From assembly GCA_033182465.1 (NCBI GenBank), contig CP137320.1:2108001-2172000 (forward strand): a DNA stretch of 64,000 bases, written 5' to 3'. Under the pieces are notes generated by a model that saw only the letters and a program-made list of their open reading frames with translations, did not search any database and had not been told where the DNA came from. Made by a program: the position numbers and the translations under genes. Shown here piece after piece: positions 23,522 to 38,241 of this stretch (within the stretch, counting starts at the first letter, position 1; every line of letters begins with the position of its first letter). The stretch comes from Sanghuangporus weigelae (Eukaryota; Basidiomycota; Agaricomycetes; Hymenochaetales; Hymenochaetaceae).

Positions 23522-24748
23522 ATGTTCTCCCCTCCTCTTCGACATTCTTCCCCTGGTCCTGGTCTGCACATTTTGCCCGCGGTCCTCCATCCTACCTGTC
23601 ACAACCCAGAAAACTCTTTTGACGACGCGCGTGTCTCGACTCGACCGTGCCTCAAACGCCAGGCGACTGCCCCTCTCCCTTCACACTTTACTATCCTTAC
23701 AAAGAAGACTCGTGAAACATTCTTATACAGCGCGCTTTGGTCAGATAAAGTGCATGCAGCGTTTCTTGAAGGTGAGTGTAAGTTTTTATAAGTAAGTCTA
23801 TCGTGCGTTTACCCGACGCAATACAATACATAAAGCTCTGCAAAACCATCCTCTATCTTCTACCTGGAGACTCGATGAAGCTTGTAAAGATATTCCGGAT
23901 GACGAACATGCGGACTACTGTAGAATAATCCAAGACTATATTTTGAGCAAAACCGGCTGTCCCCATTCGGTTGAACAGATATCAGAACAAATTAATATTG
24001 TCCTTTCTAGCCCTTTAGGTTAGTTTTTTATCTCTGCATGCCTTCAATATCAGTACTTATGTCAATTGTCATTGCGGTTCTAGCGACACCTCTCGTGAAA
24101 ACACCCGCTGAGGATGAGTTGGTATCCCTGGCGGAAAGCGAGCAAGCCCATGCCCATGAGACAGAATCGAATGCGAAGTCGTATTCTTCCAGAGCTTGGC
24201 AACCGAAACGAGCTACAATGCGCTCCAGCGAATCTTCCTCGATGTCCAGACGTCGAAAAGCGTGTAATAGACCTATCCTTAATCTTCATGTTGATTTGCC
24301 TCCTGTTTCCAGCCACTTTGGCTTAGGCATCTCACCTAACGCCGAGGAATCCGACTCGGGACCCGTTTCTTCAGGATTGACGCCATATTCAGTAGCTTGT
24401 CGGCCTTTTGGGCATCTTCAACACGGGTCGAGTCCGTCTACGCCATTAGAACAATGTCACAAAGGTCCTCTAGTCCTTCCAGAGATACCCAGAGTCGTCG
24501 ACGTACGTCGTCATAACGTCGGACGCTGGATTCCAACACCGACAGAAGGCGTCCTTCCCTCTCCATCTTACGCTTCATCGACCTCCTCCCCTTCGTCTAT
24601 CGCATCTACCGAAGATAGCGATTCATCAAGCGGAAGTTCAGTCAAATCTAGTGCTACTGAGCGAATGCCGCCTCGACCGAAGTTGACGAAAATGACACTA
24701 TCATGGCTTTCGATGCCGAAACACGCTTCACAGACTACTCTTCATTAA
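23522..24748 (+). CDS. TEA/ATTS-like DNA-binding protein (candidate transcription factor)
   Basis: Predicted protein of about 365 residues in three exons (introns near 23771-23834 and 24019-24083). Residues 72-140 resemble a TEA/ATTS domain: LWSDKVHAAFLEALQNHP matches the helix 1 pattern, and YILSKTGCPHSVEQISEQIN matches the family's YIxxxTGxxRxxKQVSSHIQ helix 3, though the usual basic residues are weak (PHSVEQIS for TRKQVSS). The C-terminal 220 residues are Ser/Pro-rich and disordered. Other frames in the first exon lack these features. TEA proteins regulate development in fungi (AbaA, Tec1). The weak basic residues leave open that this is a diverged member with altered or no DNA binding. 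Confidence 0.5.
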
Positions 24749-25245
24749 ACGGACTCCATGCGGAAGTCGCGCATTCGCCTTCGGTCAGTCGATTGTAGCA
24801 TGCCAGTGGTTTCCGATTCTTGACTAGCTTTTCCTCGCCAGCTTGCTACCCTTGACTTTTTACTCTTAAAAGTAATGGAAGTAACCATACCCATCATTTC
24901 GTCAGATCATCGTGTCCTTTTCTCGTCCCGGTAGCTTTTTCATAAACTATCTTGTACAGTACCTACATTGCCGTTGTCATGATTATTTTCGTTTTGTTTG
25001 AGATTTGCGCACTAGTAGTACTTGTACATACCGGTAATAGGAGTAAATGTGACTCGTAAAAGTAGGATCGATTGACACACGTATCTGCCGGCCCTAAATA
25101 AAGAACTTCTACCTCTACCATGCTACTCACTCGCGACTTGCCTTCAACTCGAACGTATTCCGTGTGTTTCAACTAGCAACTCTGAGTTTTTCCTGATCCA
25201 TTTCTGTCGCATACGGATAATTATTGTCCTGCAGTTGAACTCTTC
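24749..25245 (+). other. Intergenic, promoter side of the axis-like gene
   Basis: AT-rich spacer between two plus-strand genes, with no open frame of interest. It should hold the 3' end of the TEA-like gene and the promoter of the next. Confidence 0.4.
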
Positions 25246-28200
25246 ATGTCATCAGCCCAGCACATCCAAACAGTTCTTCAGGCGTTAAGGAAAGTAGCTG
25301 TGAAGGGGAAAAAGAAGAAATCAGTGCTGGACAACATCGACAATGTGGCATCCTCTATCGTTCTTCTCGTAAGTAGTCGACACTCATCCCTATCCTACCA
25401 TTCTCACTAGCATGGGCTACTCAGAACTCCTCGTCGCCCTCCGTTCTTGTATTCGACAAGCTAGCTTCCGTCTTTCGCTTGTCTCTCGTGTCCTTGTACT
25501 CTGCATACACAGTTCACACTCTCAATGCTGCCTCTTCTATTCTTACTTATGTGCTGAATAATATCCGGTCCTGCTTCACGGACGGAGAGTATCAAGATAC
25601 TGAACGCCAGTCGGGCTGGGAACGGGTAGCGAACTCCCTGCTATCTGGTGTAATAGTACGTGGGAGTTTTTCGTTGTGCAATGTCCGTGCAATTTTCAAC
25701 TTCATATGAATGCAGGATTTTCTCGAGGGTAGCAATAACGGTGGCGTACAAGTTACTGTTCTGACTCGACTGCCGGACTCACTTTTATTTTGGACGGCAG
25801 ATAAAACCAAGACAAATATTGCCAAGGCGCTCTATGATCCACTCTGCAGTTTCTTCTTCTCAAAAGATGAATCAAGTAAATTCAACGTCGGTACAACTCT
25901 GCGCTGCACTGTGGGTGGTTCCCATTCAGTTGTGTGCTTTTCTGACCTACGTTGGTCTCTTTCTTCGCAAATTACGGCGCATATATCCAACTCATAAGAC
26001 GTATATGCTATTATCTGACTCTGCAACGCTTCACCATGATAACCAGAACAAACTTCGTGACCAAAAATTGCTCGGAGCGTGAGTGTCCCTCATTCGTACG
26101 TTCACAGAAGCTTATGTGTCTCCATGCAAAAACAGTCGCTCGCTCGGATTGACTATCTCCAAAACTAGAGGTGTGGGAATCTCTAAGTGCAAGCGTCCTT
26201 TCTCACACATTTATTATAGACTTTGCTGTTCTTGAGACACTTCTAAACTTATTCGCTATTCTGCTCCCTTCGTCGTCTGCTCCACCCAAACGCAGCTCCT
26301 ACATTCAGGACGTTTTCCTCGACCGCGGAAAAGATGTTCTCGATCTGCTTGACGGACAATCTGCCAGAGAGTGGGATGAAACGGCGACAAAGGTCCTTGA
26401 TATCTTGGCATCTTCGGACATTAGCTTGTACGTGATTGACGGGTACTTTTATATGTGATGCTAATTGGCCGTTAGTCCGCAGCCCTTCGATGTAGATGAA
26501 GTTGTCGTGGGCGAGACCAAGTACCCTCAGCCAGAAGTCTCCGACAGGTTTTATGTCGATAGGATGTCTTTCTTTGTCAATGTCCGGCGGGAGGTACATG
26601 TTACCTCCAACTGTATACGGCACTTGCTGACATTTTGCAGGATGGGTTGTACGAAGACTTGCAGATCAAATACACTAACATTGATGACATCAAATTCACA
26701 TCTGCTGGAGGTCTGTGTATTCAATCCCTCCCAGGTCGTTCTAATCAGCTCGATTCATTGTACATGCTAGATAAGTCAACTCTCATTACTGTAAAGCTGA
26801 AAATACCTCCAAAACTTGGCGACCAAGATATCGCGGCGCGAAATGGGACGTTTGACCTTCTCGTTGAAATCCTAAATAGCGACATGTCAAGGTTCAAGGA
26901 GGCACTTAAACACAGAAATCTCGTATGAATACTCAGGCATCGTGACTTTCCGGACGCTGACTTGCTTTGCACAGAATGGAATACTTGCTGTAACAAACAA
27001 GCCGCGCATATCGGTATCTGCGGACTTAGAGTTGGACGCAGATGGCCCGCAATGGCACATCTATGATAAATCGTCACTAGAAAAGGTTAGTCATTCCACA
27101 GGACAGGGGATACTGCACTTATCTACCACTTCTTTTTGAAAGGTCAAAGACGTAGAGACGTGTAAGTGATCAGGCCAAATAGCTTCCTTTTCTGACACTA
27201 TTGCATGAAGTTTACGGATCAGATCCTCTTCAAACTCCAAGCGGTAAGCAGCATACCATCGAATCCGGCGACATGTTCGATAACCTGCCTTCTAAAGGTA
27301 AGAACAGCCGCACAAAGACGTTGATGGTGTTCTAATATTATTGGATAGCCACCAAGTCCAGCGTCGCTTCAAAAATCGAGACTAAACCTTCTGAAGATTC
27401 GAGGCAACAGGCTTCCACACCTAAGCTTAAAGCATCTGTATTTGGAGAATCCGATGAAGAATTATCTGAGATCAGTGATTCCGCACAAGTATCCAGGAAG
27501 GCAAAGCCAGGACAACCGAGGAAAAATAAGCCTAACACCGCTTTAGAAGTAAGGATATACGTTAAGTTCTAGTTGTGCGATTCCTTACTTATGATAATTC
27601 GCCAAGGTCATCGTCCTTTCAGATAACGAATCTGAAGCGGAAATCAAGCGGACCTCTCGCGGCGGCAAGGGTGACAAGAAACTTCCCCAGACACGCGCTG
27701 GTACGCACGACAATGCGGCTGCAAACACGAACACCATTTACACACAGCCACTTACAGAGGATACACCCTTAGAGGGGTCTCTTTCGAAAGCATTACCTAC
27801 TAAAAACAAACCAGCGCAAGAGACGAAAGAAAGGGATGCAGATGCGAAGGTTACTGCTAATAACCATGCTTCAATTGGGCGTGCTCGACATGTCGCTGCT
27901 AGTGAAGCATCTGAAAAGCTCGCTGACGCATTCCATAGTAATGTAGATATCGGCGTCCCTAAAGAATATGCAGAACCTTGCCCGATCACCAATGTCCACA
28001 AGTCGAGGGACACGAAATCAAGGCTATCGGAACCGGGAAGCCCTGGGGAGCGGTCGGCTTCACCGTTCACCACCGTCGCTCCTCGTTCCTCCTCGCCAAC
28101 CTCAAGGGTCTCCAAGATGAGGGCGAAACATTCTACAGCCAAAAACAAGTCTGTCAAGTCCGGGCAGAAACGAACATCCGACAAAGCTCTGGCTGAAGAC

Positions 28201-30119
28201 GAAGAGGTATCCTCGCGAAAGAAGCCTCGGGTCGATGTAAAGGCTGTTGACGACGAAAAGCAGCTAGAGAATACCCAATCTGTGCGGAAAAGCATGAACC
28301 GAGGACAAAAGGCGATTGCTCATGGTTCTCAGAGGGTTACGAGACGAAGTTCTGCGGAGGACCTAAAAAAGACTGTTTTGCGAGGAAAACAATCGCCTGT
28401 TCACCGGGTTCGAGCGATATCTCCGAGCAAGCCTCGGCCCAAGGAGAACGCCGATACGTCTAAGGGTGATTCTCGAGTGAGTATCCTGTTTTTACCACAC
28501 CGACCTAGAAAGACTTACTCACTTCTTCTGAGAAGGTTACGACTTGTGTTGCCAACGAGGATAAAGGAACCACGCAGATCCAGCCACGCCTGCCCATTCA
28601 GACACTAGCTCAACCTTCCAACAGGACAATAAAGAAGGTGAACTCATTTAACTAATCACCGAATCCTGCGCCTGATACATCCACTTTGAATCCACTGATC
28701 ATACGTTATCTATGAATTTCCCTATCGACAAGAAGCTCAACGCTAAACAGCCTATTGAACATACGTCGAAGCGAAACAACGGAATCTCCGCATTGCCTTC
28801 TCTGGAAGATATACTCTTGAAGGGCGTTCCTGTTAAAGAAAGTATCATCGCTCAGAAAGTTAATGAGGTAGACGATGAAGACAGCAATGACCCAGAGAAT
28901 AACATCGACTTCGATCGTGTCGGACATTTGCCTGCCGTACATATTGCAGATTTGGACGAATTCCTCGACGTTGATCAAGACGAACAAAGTCACGTCAATA
29001 ACCTTGAAGCAAGCTATCTGGCGGAACCGCACACTCCTTTGTCAAGGAAGCCTGTAGATGGAACGCTTGTCCATAGAGCCCGGCCAGAGAAACCGCCCAA
29101 GAATGCGCTGGACCTAGATACCGAACTTATCGATCTTACTGACGAGGACATCAGAGAAGTACTGAAGAGTCTTCGCGCGAGAAGATCGAGGAAACAACGC
29201 GAGCTCGGAAATACTGCACGTCCGCAAGCGCCGACAAAGGAGGCTTCCCTTGTAGTCGGAGAACAAGAACCCTCATCGGATGGCATCGAGGCACCCACGC
29301 TACGAGAAATACCGTCACGCCAGAAAGTCAAATTTGACGAGAAGCTTCGCTACAAATCAGCCTCTCTAGAAAGCTTACCTGTACAGGAGACTGGAAGAAA
29401 TCTTTTTGTGGGCACTAGTACGTTAGTCCACGATTTCAACCCAGGCAAAAAAAAACCGATAGATCTGATTTGTCAGAAGAGCGAAAACATCGTCATCCAG
29501 AGTCTGAATCTGGATCTCGAGGGCTGGTTGGTTCGACTCGTGGAGGCCAGAAAGGACAGGAAGAGAAGCGCAAGAAGGATCCGGGAATGCAGGAGATCAT
29601 CAAAGTAGAGGGTTTTTCTTTCTTCGTTACTCCTCTGCTCACCTTTGTCTGCGTCAGGTTCTCGATGCAATACAAAATGTTCAGTTCCAGTGGGAAACCG
29701 TCCTCTTTTATCAACTATTAATCATCTTTTTGATAGGTTATCATCTCCAACATTGAAAATAAATCACGCGTTGTGCGAAGTGATATCCGCGTAGCAAGAG
29801 ACCGTCTTATCCATGAAGCGGTTGCGGACTTGCACGAGATGAGGGAGGAAAGGTGAGGGCGTCATACCTTCTATAATGCATCTTCTGAAGGCTTTACAGC
29901 GTCAGCCATTACAACAACCTTCTTGCTCTCGAGAATGAGTACGCCAACATGAATCGCAAGCTTAGCACAGGATTTGAAGGTCTGGAAAACGACAACACTG
30001 AAATCTGCAAATTCGTCCGTCAAATTCTCAGCGCCCATGATCGTGGTTCTTTACCGAAGAGAATGTCTCGGTCTCTCTTTACTTCTGCCTTGCCTGGGTC
30101 CTTCCAGAAATTCATCTGA
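25246..30119 (+). CDS. Meiotic chromosome axis core candidate (Red1/SYCP2-like architecture)
   Basis: Long multi-exon gene (over 1,100 residues) that I cannot name by direct motif match. Its layout fits the axis core proteins Red1/Rec10/SYCP2: an N-terminal helical region (MSSAQHIQTVLQALRKVAVK, then ASVFRLSLVSLYSAYTVHTL, FAVLETLLNLFAILLPSS); a beta-rich segment (RFYVDRMSFFVNV, LYEDLQIKYTNIDDIKF, STLITVKLKIPPKL) like the Spt16M-type domain; a long basic disordered middle; and a C-terminal coiled coil (VISNIENKSRVVRSDIRVAR, LLALENEYANMNRKLSTGFE) ending SFQKFI at 30117. Two SUMO-interaction motifs are visible, VIVLSDNESE at 27607 and ELIDLTDED at about 29122. Near the 3' end an intron from about 29420 switches the frame to SDLSEERKHRHPESESGSRG. 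In axis proteins the coiled coil forms filaments and the middle binds HORMA proteins. The function is inferred only; another chromatin protein is possible. Confidence 0.5.
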
Positions 30120-30415
30120 TGCCTAGACTGCTTCTCTTATCTCCGCTTTGCTCACGGTGCAAGTTCTTGTCCTTGTGCATCTAATCGAATGAATGATCAG
30201 TGTGGTGGCTCCTCTGGCTTTTTGTGATCGTGACTACTTACTGTATTTGTAATCTTCAGAGGTGTGCATTGTAACATAGGTCGGGTAAAGATATGTAAAT
30301 TGACTTGAAGTTGAATGTACCGTCCGAGGTCGACTGAGAGTCGAAGCGAAGTAACGTGCCGAGTTGATTGGTTCGTCACAGTGTTCAGGCGTCGGTGAAT
30401 TTGAATTAGAGCCAC
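30120..30415 (+). other. Spacer before the M1 aminopeptidase gene
   Basis: A 296-bp gap between two plus-strand genes with no gene recognised. It should carry the terminator of one and the promoter of the other. Confidence 0.35.
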
Positions 30416-33400
30416 ATGTCATTTTTGTCCAGCGTCGCGAGGTGTCGCGTGCTGTTAGGTCAAGGCTCAAGTGCCCGAGCTCAAAAATCATTTGTCTGGC
30501 TTCGGCCTTGCAGCATCTCAACGTGTATCAGACCATCACCGTCTGACCCGAAAGGATACGCCTCAGATTACGCGTTCAATAGACGCGTCACTAGTTCTCT
30601 ATCCCCTCATAACACGCGCCACAAGCTCTTTCCAAAGTCACATTCACCTCTTCAGCAAACCTTTCGACGAGCCTACTGTGCATTGCAGCCAATGTCTGTC
30701 CCTCCTGCAGGTTCTGCTACAGCCCAACCTAACGTGCCTGAGGATGAGCATCGTTTGCCGTTGGATGTAAAGCCTTTGCATTATGACCTTATCATCCTCA
30801 CGGACCTGGAGAAGCGTACGTTCGAAGGATCAGTGGCGATCGAGTGAGTATTATAGTGTTTCTTGTTAAGAGCAACTGAGCACGTTTCTGATCAACTCAT
30901 TCAGTCTTGAGATCTTGAAAGATACATCGTCCATTGTTTTCCATTCCTCCACGCTGAACATCAAAGATGTATCTATCACAACCGATTCGCTTAAGGAACC
31001 TCAAGCTCCTACTTTTCAATCCTTCGATGCTGCCTCAGAACGTGCCTACCTAAAGTTTCCTACAGTATTCTCGGCTGGTTCGAAAGCGCAACTGAAGGTC
31101 AACTTTGACGCTCAGCTGACAGGGAGTATGATGGGCTACTATTATTCGACTTGGGAGAAGGACGGCAAGAAGCAATACTATACACTCACTCAATTTGAAG
31201 TACGCTTGTCCTTCCTGCTGGACTTACTTCAAAGCTTCATGATCTGACTGAATGAATCCAGCCGACAGCTGCACGGAGGGCATTCCCTTGCTGGGATGAG
31301 CCATTGCTTAAAGCGACCTACAGCGTCACGCTCATCTCGCGTGAAGGGACGGTCAATCTGAGTAACATGCCCGCGATTTCCGAAGAGCCATATACATCAT
31401 GTAGGTTCAATGATCCAGTTTCTCCTGGTGACGGATTGCTCACCAATTCATAGCTTCTCTACCTTCTGGAGAGAAATGGAAGATAACCAAGTTTGACCGT
31501 ACGCCACCGGTAAGTTTGTTAGGCTTTATAGAGTAAGTTTTCTCTTCATGAGGCTCTCTATAGATGTCCAGTTATCTTGTAGCGTTTGCAAATGGAGAAT
31601 TCGAGCATATCGAGAGCCATTATGTCAGCCCTCTAAGCGGAAAGACAAGGCCCTTGCGTGTCTACGGTAATTTAACAGTCCTACCGAAGCATATATCATC
31701 CTGATTTTTATTCTACTCTAGCAACGGCGGACTACATCCATCAAACGGAGTTTGCGCTCGAAGTCAAGAGGAAAGTCCTTCCGCTGTACGAGCAGATGTT
31801 TGACGTCGAGTATCCCTTACCGAAGTTGGATACGCTCATCGTGAGTTTGTTTATGGGAGCTTATAAGCATATTTATCTGAATTTCAATGGTCTAGGCTAG
31901 TGACTTCGATGCTGGAGCCATGGAGAACTGGGTCTGTCACCCCGACGGCTATTTCTCAAGTAAAGCTAATATATTTTTCAGGGACTTATCACAGGGCGGA
32001 CTACTGCATTCTGCCTGGACACGAAGAAATCCGGTGTAAATGCTCAGAAGAACGTCGCAACTACTCAGAGTCATGAGGTGATGTTGTTCGTAAGTGTATC
32101 GAAGCTGCTAACTCTGACATGCCTATCGCCAGGTCGCGCATATGTGGTTTGGAGGTGAGGCGGTCTTGTATGCGCTCTCTGCTCCGCGATAGTTAACTGA
32201 GGGTAACTACTTCCAGACATTACGGTGAGTAATAAACTGCCTATGATAAACTGCCTATGATCGCCGTTATACTGAAGAAGACCAAAGACGATGGCGTGGT
32301 GGGACAATTTGTGAGTTTCCCCAGTGCCCCGTTAGAGTGCGTCGCTGAGTGAATTGGAATGAATAAGGTATCTGAACGAAGGCGAGCCACATGTCATGGC
32401 TATCTGAAACATCCACTGATGTCTGTGTTTGCAGGGTTCGCAACTCTAGTAGGTCTTGACATGAACTATTAAAGATTTCCACGCGTCCTGATGAGAAACG
32501 CTTAAGATGGGCGAAGTCATCATAATGGGTATGCATCTCTCAGTCTTTACATGCTGTCTCGTGCTAATCGAAAACTTCTGCAGACAAGTAAGGGTGTATG
32601 TTATTGTCTTTGCCAAGACGTACTAACTCTCACTAGAGTATTCCCGGAATGGAAAGTCTACAGCGAGTTCATCAATCATCATCTTGCGAGAGCGCTTGAT
32701 TTGGACGCCAAACTCTCCTCGCATCCCATCGAGGTTGACTGTCCTGATGCCAACCAGATCAACCAGGTAGATAACTGCACTGGTGCCTTTGTCATGATTA
32801 CCCAGAATCTCACGCGATATTTCTTAGATCTTTGATGCTTTGTCGTACTCAAAAGCAGGATCCGGTAAGCTTGAATGCTGTTTAAACGGAAAGCTGCACT
32901 CATGGACGCAAAAGTTCTCAGAATGCTCTCCGCCTTCGTTAACGAGGAGACATTCCTGAAAGGTGTTTCAATTTATCTGAAGAAACATCTTTTCGCCAAT
33001 AGCGTGAGCAAAGATCTTTGGGAGGGCATTGGTGAAGCTGCAGGTATTCCCGCGCCCTTGAGTTCGTTAAGAATATTTAAAGCTCATCAGCTCTGTTCAG
33101 GCAAGGATATTGTTGGAATGATGGACAACTGGGTCTCCAAAATGGGTTTCCCTTTGTTGACAGTGACGGAAAAGGACGGATCTATCCATGTTCGCCAGGA
33201 TCGCTTCTTGGAAACTGGCCCTGCAGCAGATAAAGATAATCAGACTATTTGGTTCGCAGTTCTTGTCAAGCTGATAAACTCTTGAACTTAACATCTGCAT
33301 AGGCAAATCCCTCTGAATATTGCTTCGACTGGTGCCGATGGAAAGCTAAAAGTCGATCGTATTCTCTTGACAGAGAAAGAAGTCACTATTCCACTGGATA

Positions 33401-35048
33401 CGACCAAACCATTCAAGCTTAACTATGATACTACCGGTGTATGTAAGTGACCATTTCTTTTCCTCTCTAAGTGATACTTAAGGCGAACTTTAGACCGCGT
33501 TCTCTATACCCCGGAGAGACTAGACAAGATTGGTGCAGAGGCTGCCAAGAAAGACTCCGTCTTCAACATGAACGATCGACTCGGTCTAATCAATGATGTC
33601 TTCGCTCTATCCAATGCTGGCTTCGGAAAAAATAGTGCCGCGCTAAATCTGGTTCAAAACTTGCGCCAAGAGGAAGAGTGTGAGTTACTCCTGCCTTCAT
33701 GGATTTACAAAAAACTCATGCCGACGTCGTGTCTTGCAGTCCTTGTATGGCAAGGGATCCGCGACAATATTGGCGACCTGACAAGCATCTTCTGGGAGAA
33801 TACTGCGGCTTGGGAGCTGCTCAAGAAGTTCCGCTCGGTACGTCACATTTTCTCCTTTAAAAATATGTCAACTTGAATGAATATTAGTCGCTTTACACTC
33901 CTCTGGTTGACCAACTAGGATACGACTTCTCGGATTCAGATTCAGCGGACAAGAAGCAACTGAGAACGCTGGCTATTGCTGGCGCAGCTGCCAGTGACGA
34001 ACCGAAGTAGTTCATCTATTTTGTCCTCCTTGATTTTCTTTGGCTGATCTTTCTTAAAGGGTCATCGAAGAATTGACCAAACGGTTCACTGACTACCTGA
34101 AGACTGGCAATGACTCGGCCATTGCATCAGACATCGAAAGGGCCACTTACACAACCGTTAGTTCTTTCCTATAAAGACAGCCAGGCTGGACCTTAACATC
34201 TAGCTAGGTCGTTAAACACGGCGGGCGAGCCGAATACGATGCAGTGAAGGCTATCTTTGAGAAGCCCAAAACTCCTACAATGCGGGTACGTACAATTTTT
34301 GGTGCCTTGTATTTGCTTCGCTGAGACTCAAATCATCTCCATCAGACTGCTGCAATGTGAGTATCTGAAGCTTGCACGCTAGTGATTTATGAACGTGAAT
34401 TATGTAGCGCCGGATTATGTTCTCCGAAGGATCAAACGTTAATCGACGAGACGCTCAAGTTCATGATGACTGAAGCGAAGGACCAGGATGTCTACATGTT
34501 CATTGCTAACCTCGCTAGTAATGTCGTCTCAAGGCGCAAGATGGCCACGTTCCTGAAAGAGAACTATAATGAGGCGCGTTTCCGTATGTTGGGCCGAAAT
34601 TGAAATCTTATACTAACACATCTTTCAGCTCTATAACCGATTCTCCGGGAATACGCAACTTCCATATCTTATCTCTGTATGTAGCCGTCCGCTTTTCACG
34701 TTGTCGGGTTTTCTAACAAAGCTCGTTTAGTATGCTTTCAAGTACCTCTCCACAGAGGCTGATGCGAAAGATATTGAGGAGTTCTTTAAGGTATTTTTCT
34801 TTCTTCTTTCCAATTCCCAATGTGAACCATCATTATTCAATCGATGTAATATCAATCAGGGCAAGGACGTCTCGAAGTTCAATCTGGCGCTTAACCAGAC
34901 TTTGGATACCATCCGTGCGCATGCCGCTCTGATTGAGGTATGTCTGAGCGCGGTCGTTCGTAGAATGGCATCTGATGAGATCTTGTAGCGCTCGACCGAC
35001 GATGTCGTTCAGTGGTTGCAGACGTGGGGCAAGGCGGCAAAGCTTTGA
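30416..35048 (+). CDS. APE2: M1-family (alanyl/arginyl-type) aminopeptidase
   Basis: Zinc aminopeptidase that trims N-terminal residues from peptides. The first 90 residues are basic and acid-poor (MSFLSSVARCRVLLGQGSSA..), a likely mitochondrial leader; an internal Met at 30692 (MSVPPAGSATAQ) would give a cytosolic form, as proposed for yeast Ape2. The N-domain starts LPLDVKPLHYDLIIL. The substrate motif GAMENWGLITGRT is at about 31915-31995. The zinc motif HEVAHMWFGDIT and the third ligand in WWDNLYLNEGFAT are split over a row of tiny exons between 32078 and 32640. Met replaces the usual Gln in HQWFG. The C-terminal helical domain runs to QTWGKAAKL, with the stop at 35046-35048. All zinc ligands are present. 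The APE2 symbol is by family resemblance to yeast APE2/AAP1. Confidence 0.92.
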
Positions 35049-35940
35049 TGTCAGCGCATGATATACTGCGATCTCACATCAATCATATCTACGGCAATGT
35101 TAGAATTCCAAGAACCATCTGTGCACCTCGTTCTTCGTCCACATTTAATTATACAACCTTCAAAATTCTTTGTGGCTCATTCGCATGAGTGCTTGATAAT
35201 TCAAAGAATTTGGGCGGATAGACAATTTGCGATGAAGCCGTGAACGCCTGATCTACTTGAAGCTATAGGGACCTCGTACTCTTCCCTTTAGAGAGTCTTT
35301 ACGACAGAAGAGCACGGTGCTGCGTCGTTGAGAAAATTCTAGTTAACATCAGACCATTCAATACACATTTCAATCTGAGTTAGAGAGTACAGTGACTCAC
35401 TTTATATAGCCATTCAGAGCACGCAAATTGATCAGGAGTTCTCATAGCCTTACTAAGGCACTGAGAACATTGCAATACTAGTTAGGGAAGCGTTTAGCAA
35501 TAGATATCAAAGAGAAGGAAGATCTGAAAAGGAGGAAACGTCAAGTCCAGTTCCGAAAACAGAAGTCTCCCAGTTTCTGAGGTCTTTCTTATTAAGGCTC
35601 CTTCGCTATCAATTCTTAGATGGACTTCCGAATACGAGCGCATTCAAATGCGGCGACTTCAAGGTGAATGAAAGTATGAATAATACTTACCTGCTTGCAG
35701 TGCATTGGGCGGCATTTCCGGTCTGGCACAGTGATCGGATTTGATCATGGCTTGACATAGTTACATTGCCGTGTTATTATGTAAGTCGGATTGATCCATC
35801 TCATTCAAAAGGGCCGCCCATAATCAGCATTCGCCGTGGCCACTTCGCGAGTCTCTGCGCTTTCCTCTTTCTCTGTCTACAACCTCCACGTCGCAGTCGT
35901 CTACTCAGGTCCACTCATCTCCGCACTATCTTGTGGCTGC
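35049..35940 (+). other. Intergenic, no gene seen upstream of the HECT gene
   Basis: About 890 bp with only short frames. I looked here for a C2-domain exon of the following HECT gene and found none I could recognise. The part from 35830 has Ser/Thr-rich frames (STTSTSQSSTQVHSSPHYL) that might be 5' coding sequence. Confidence 0.4.
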
Positions 35941-38241
<2,301 letters not shown>

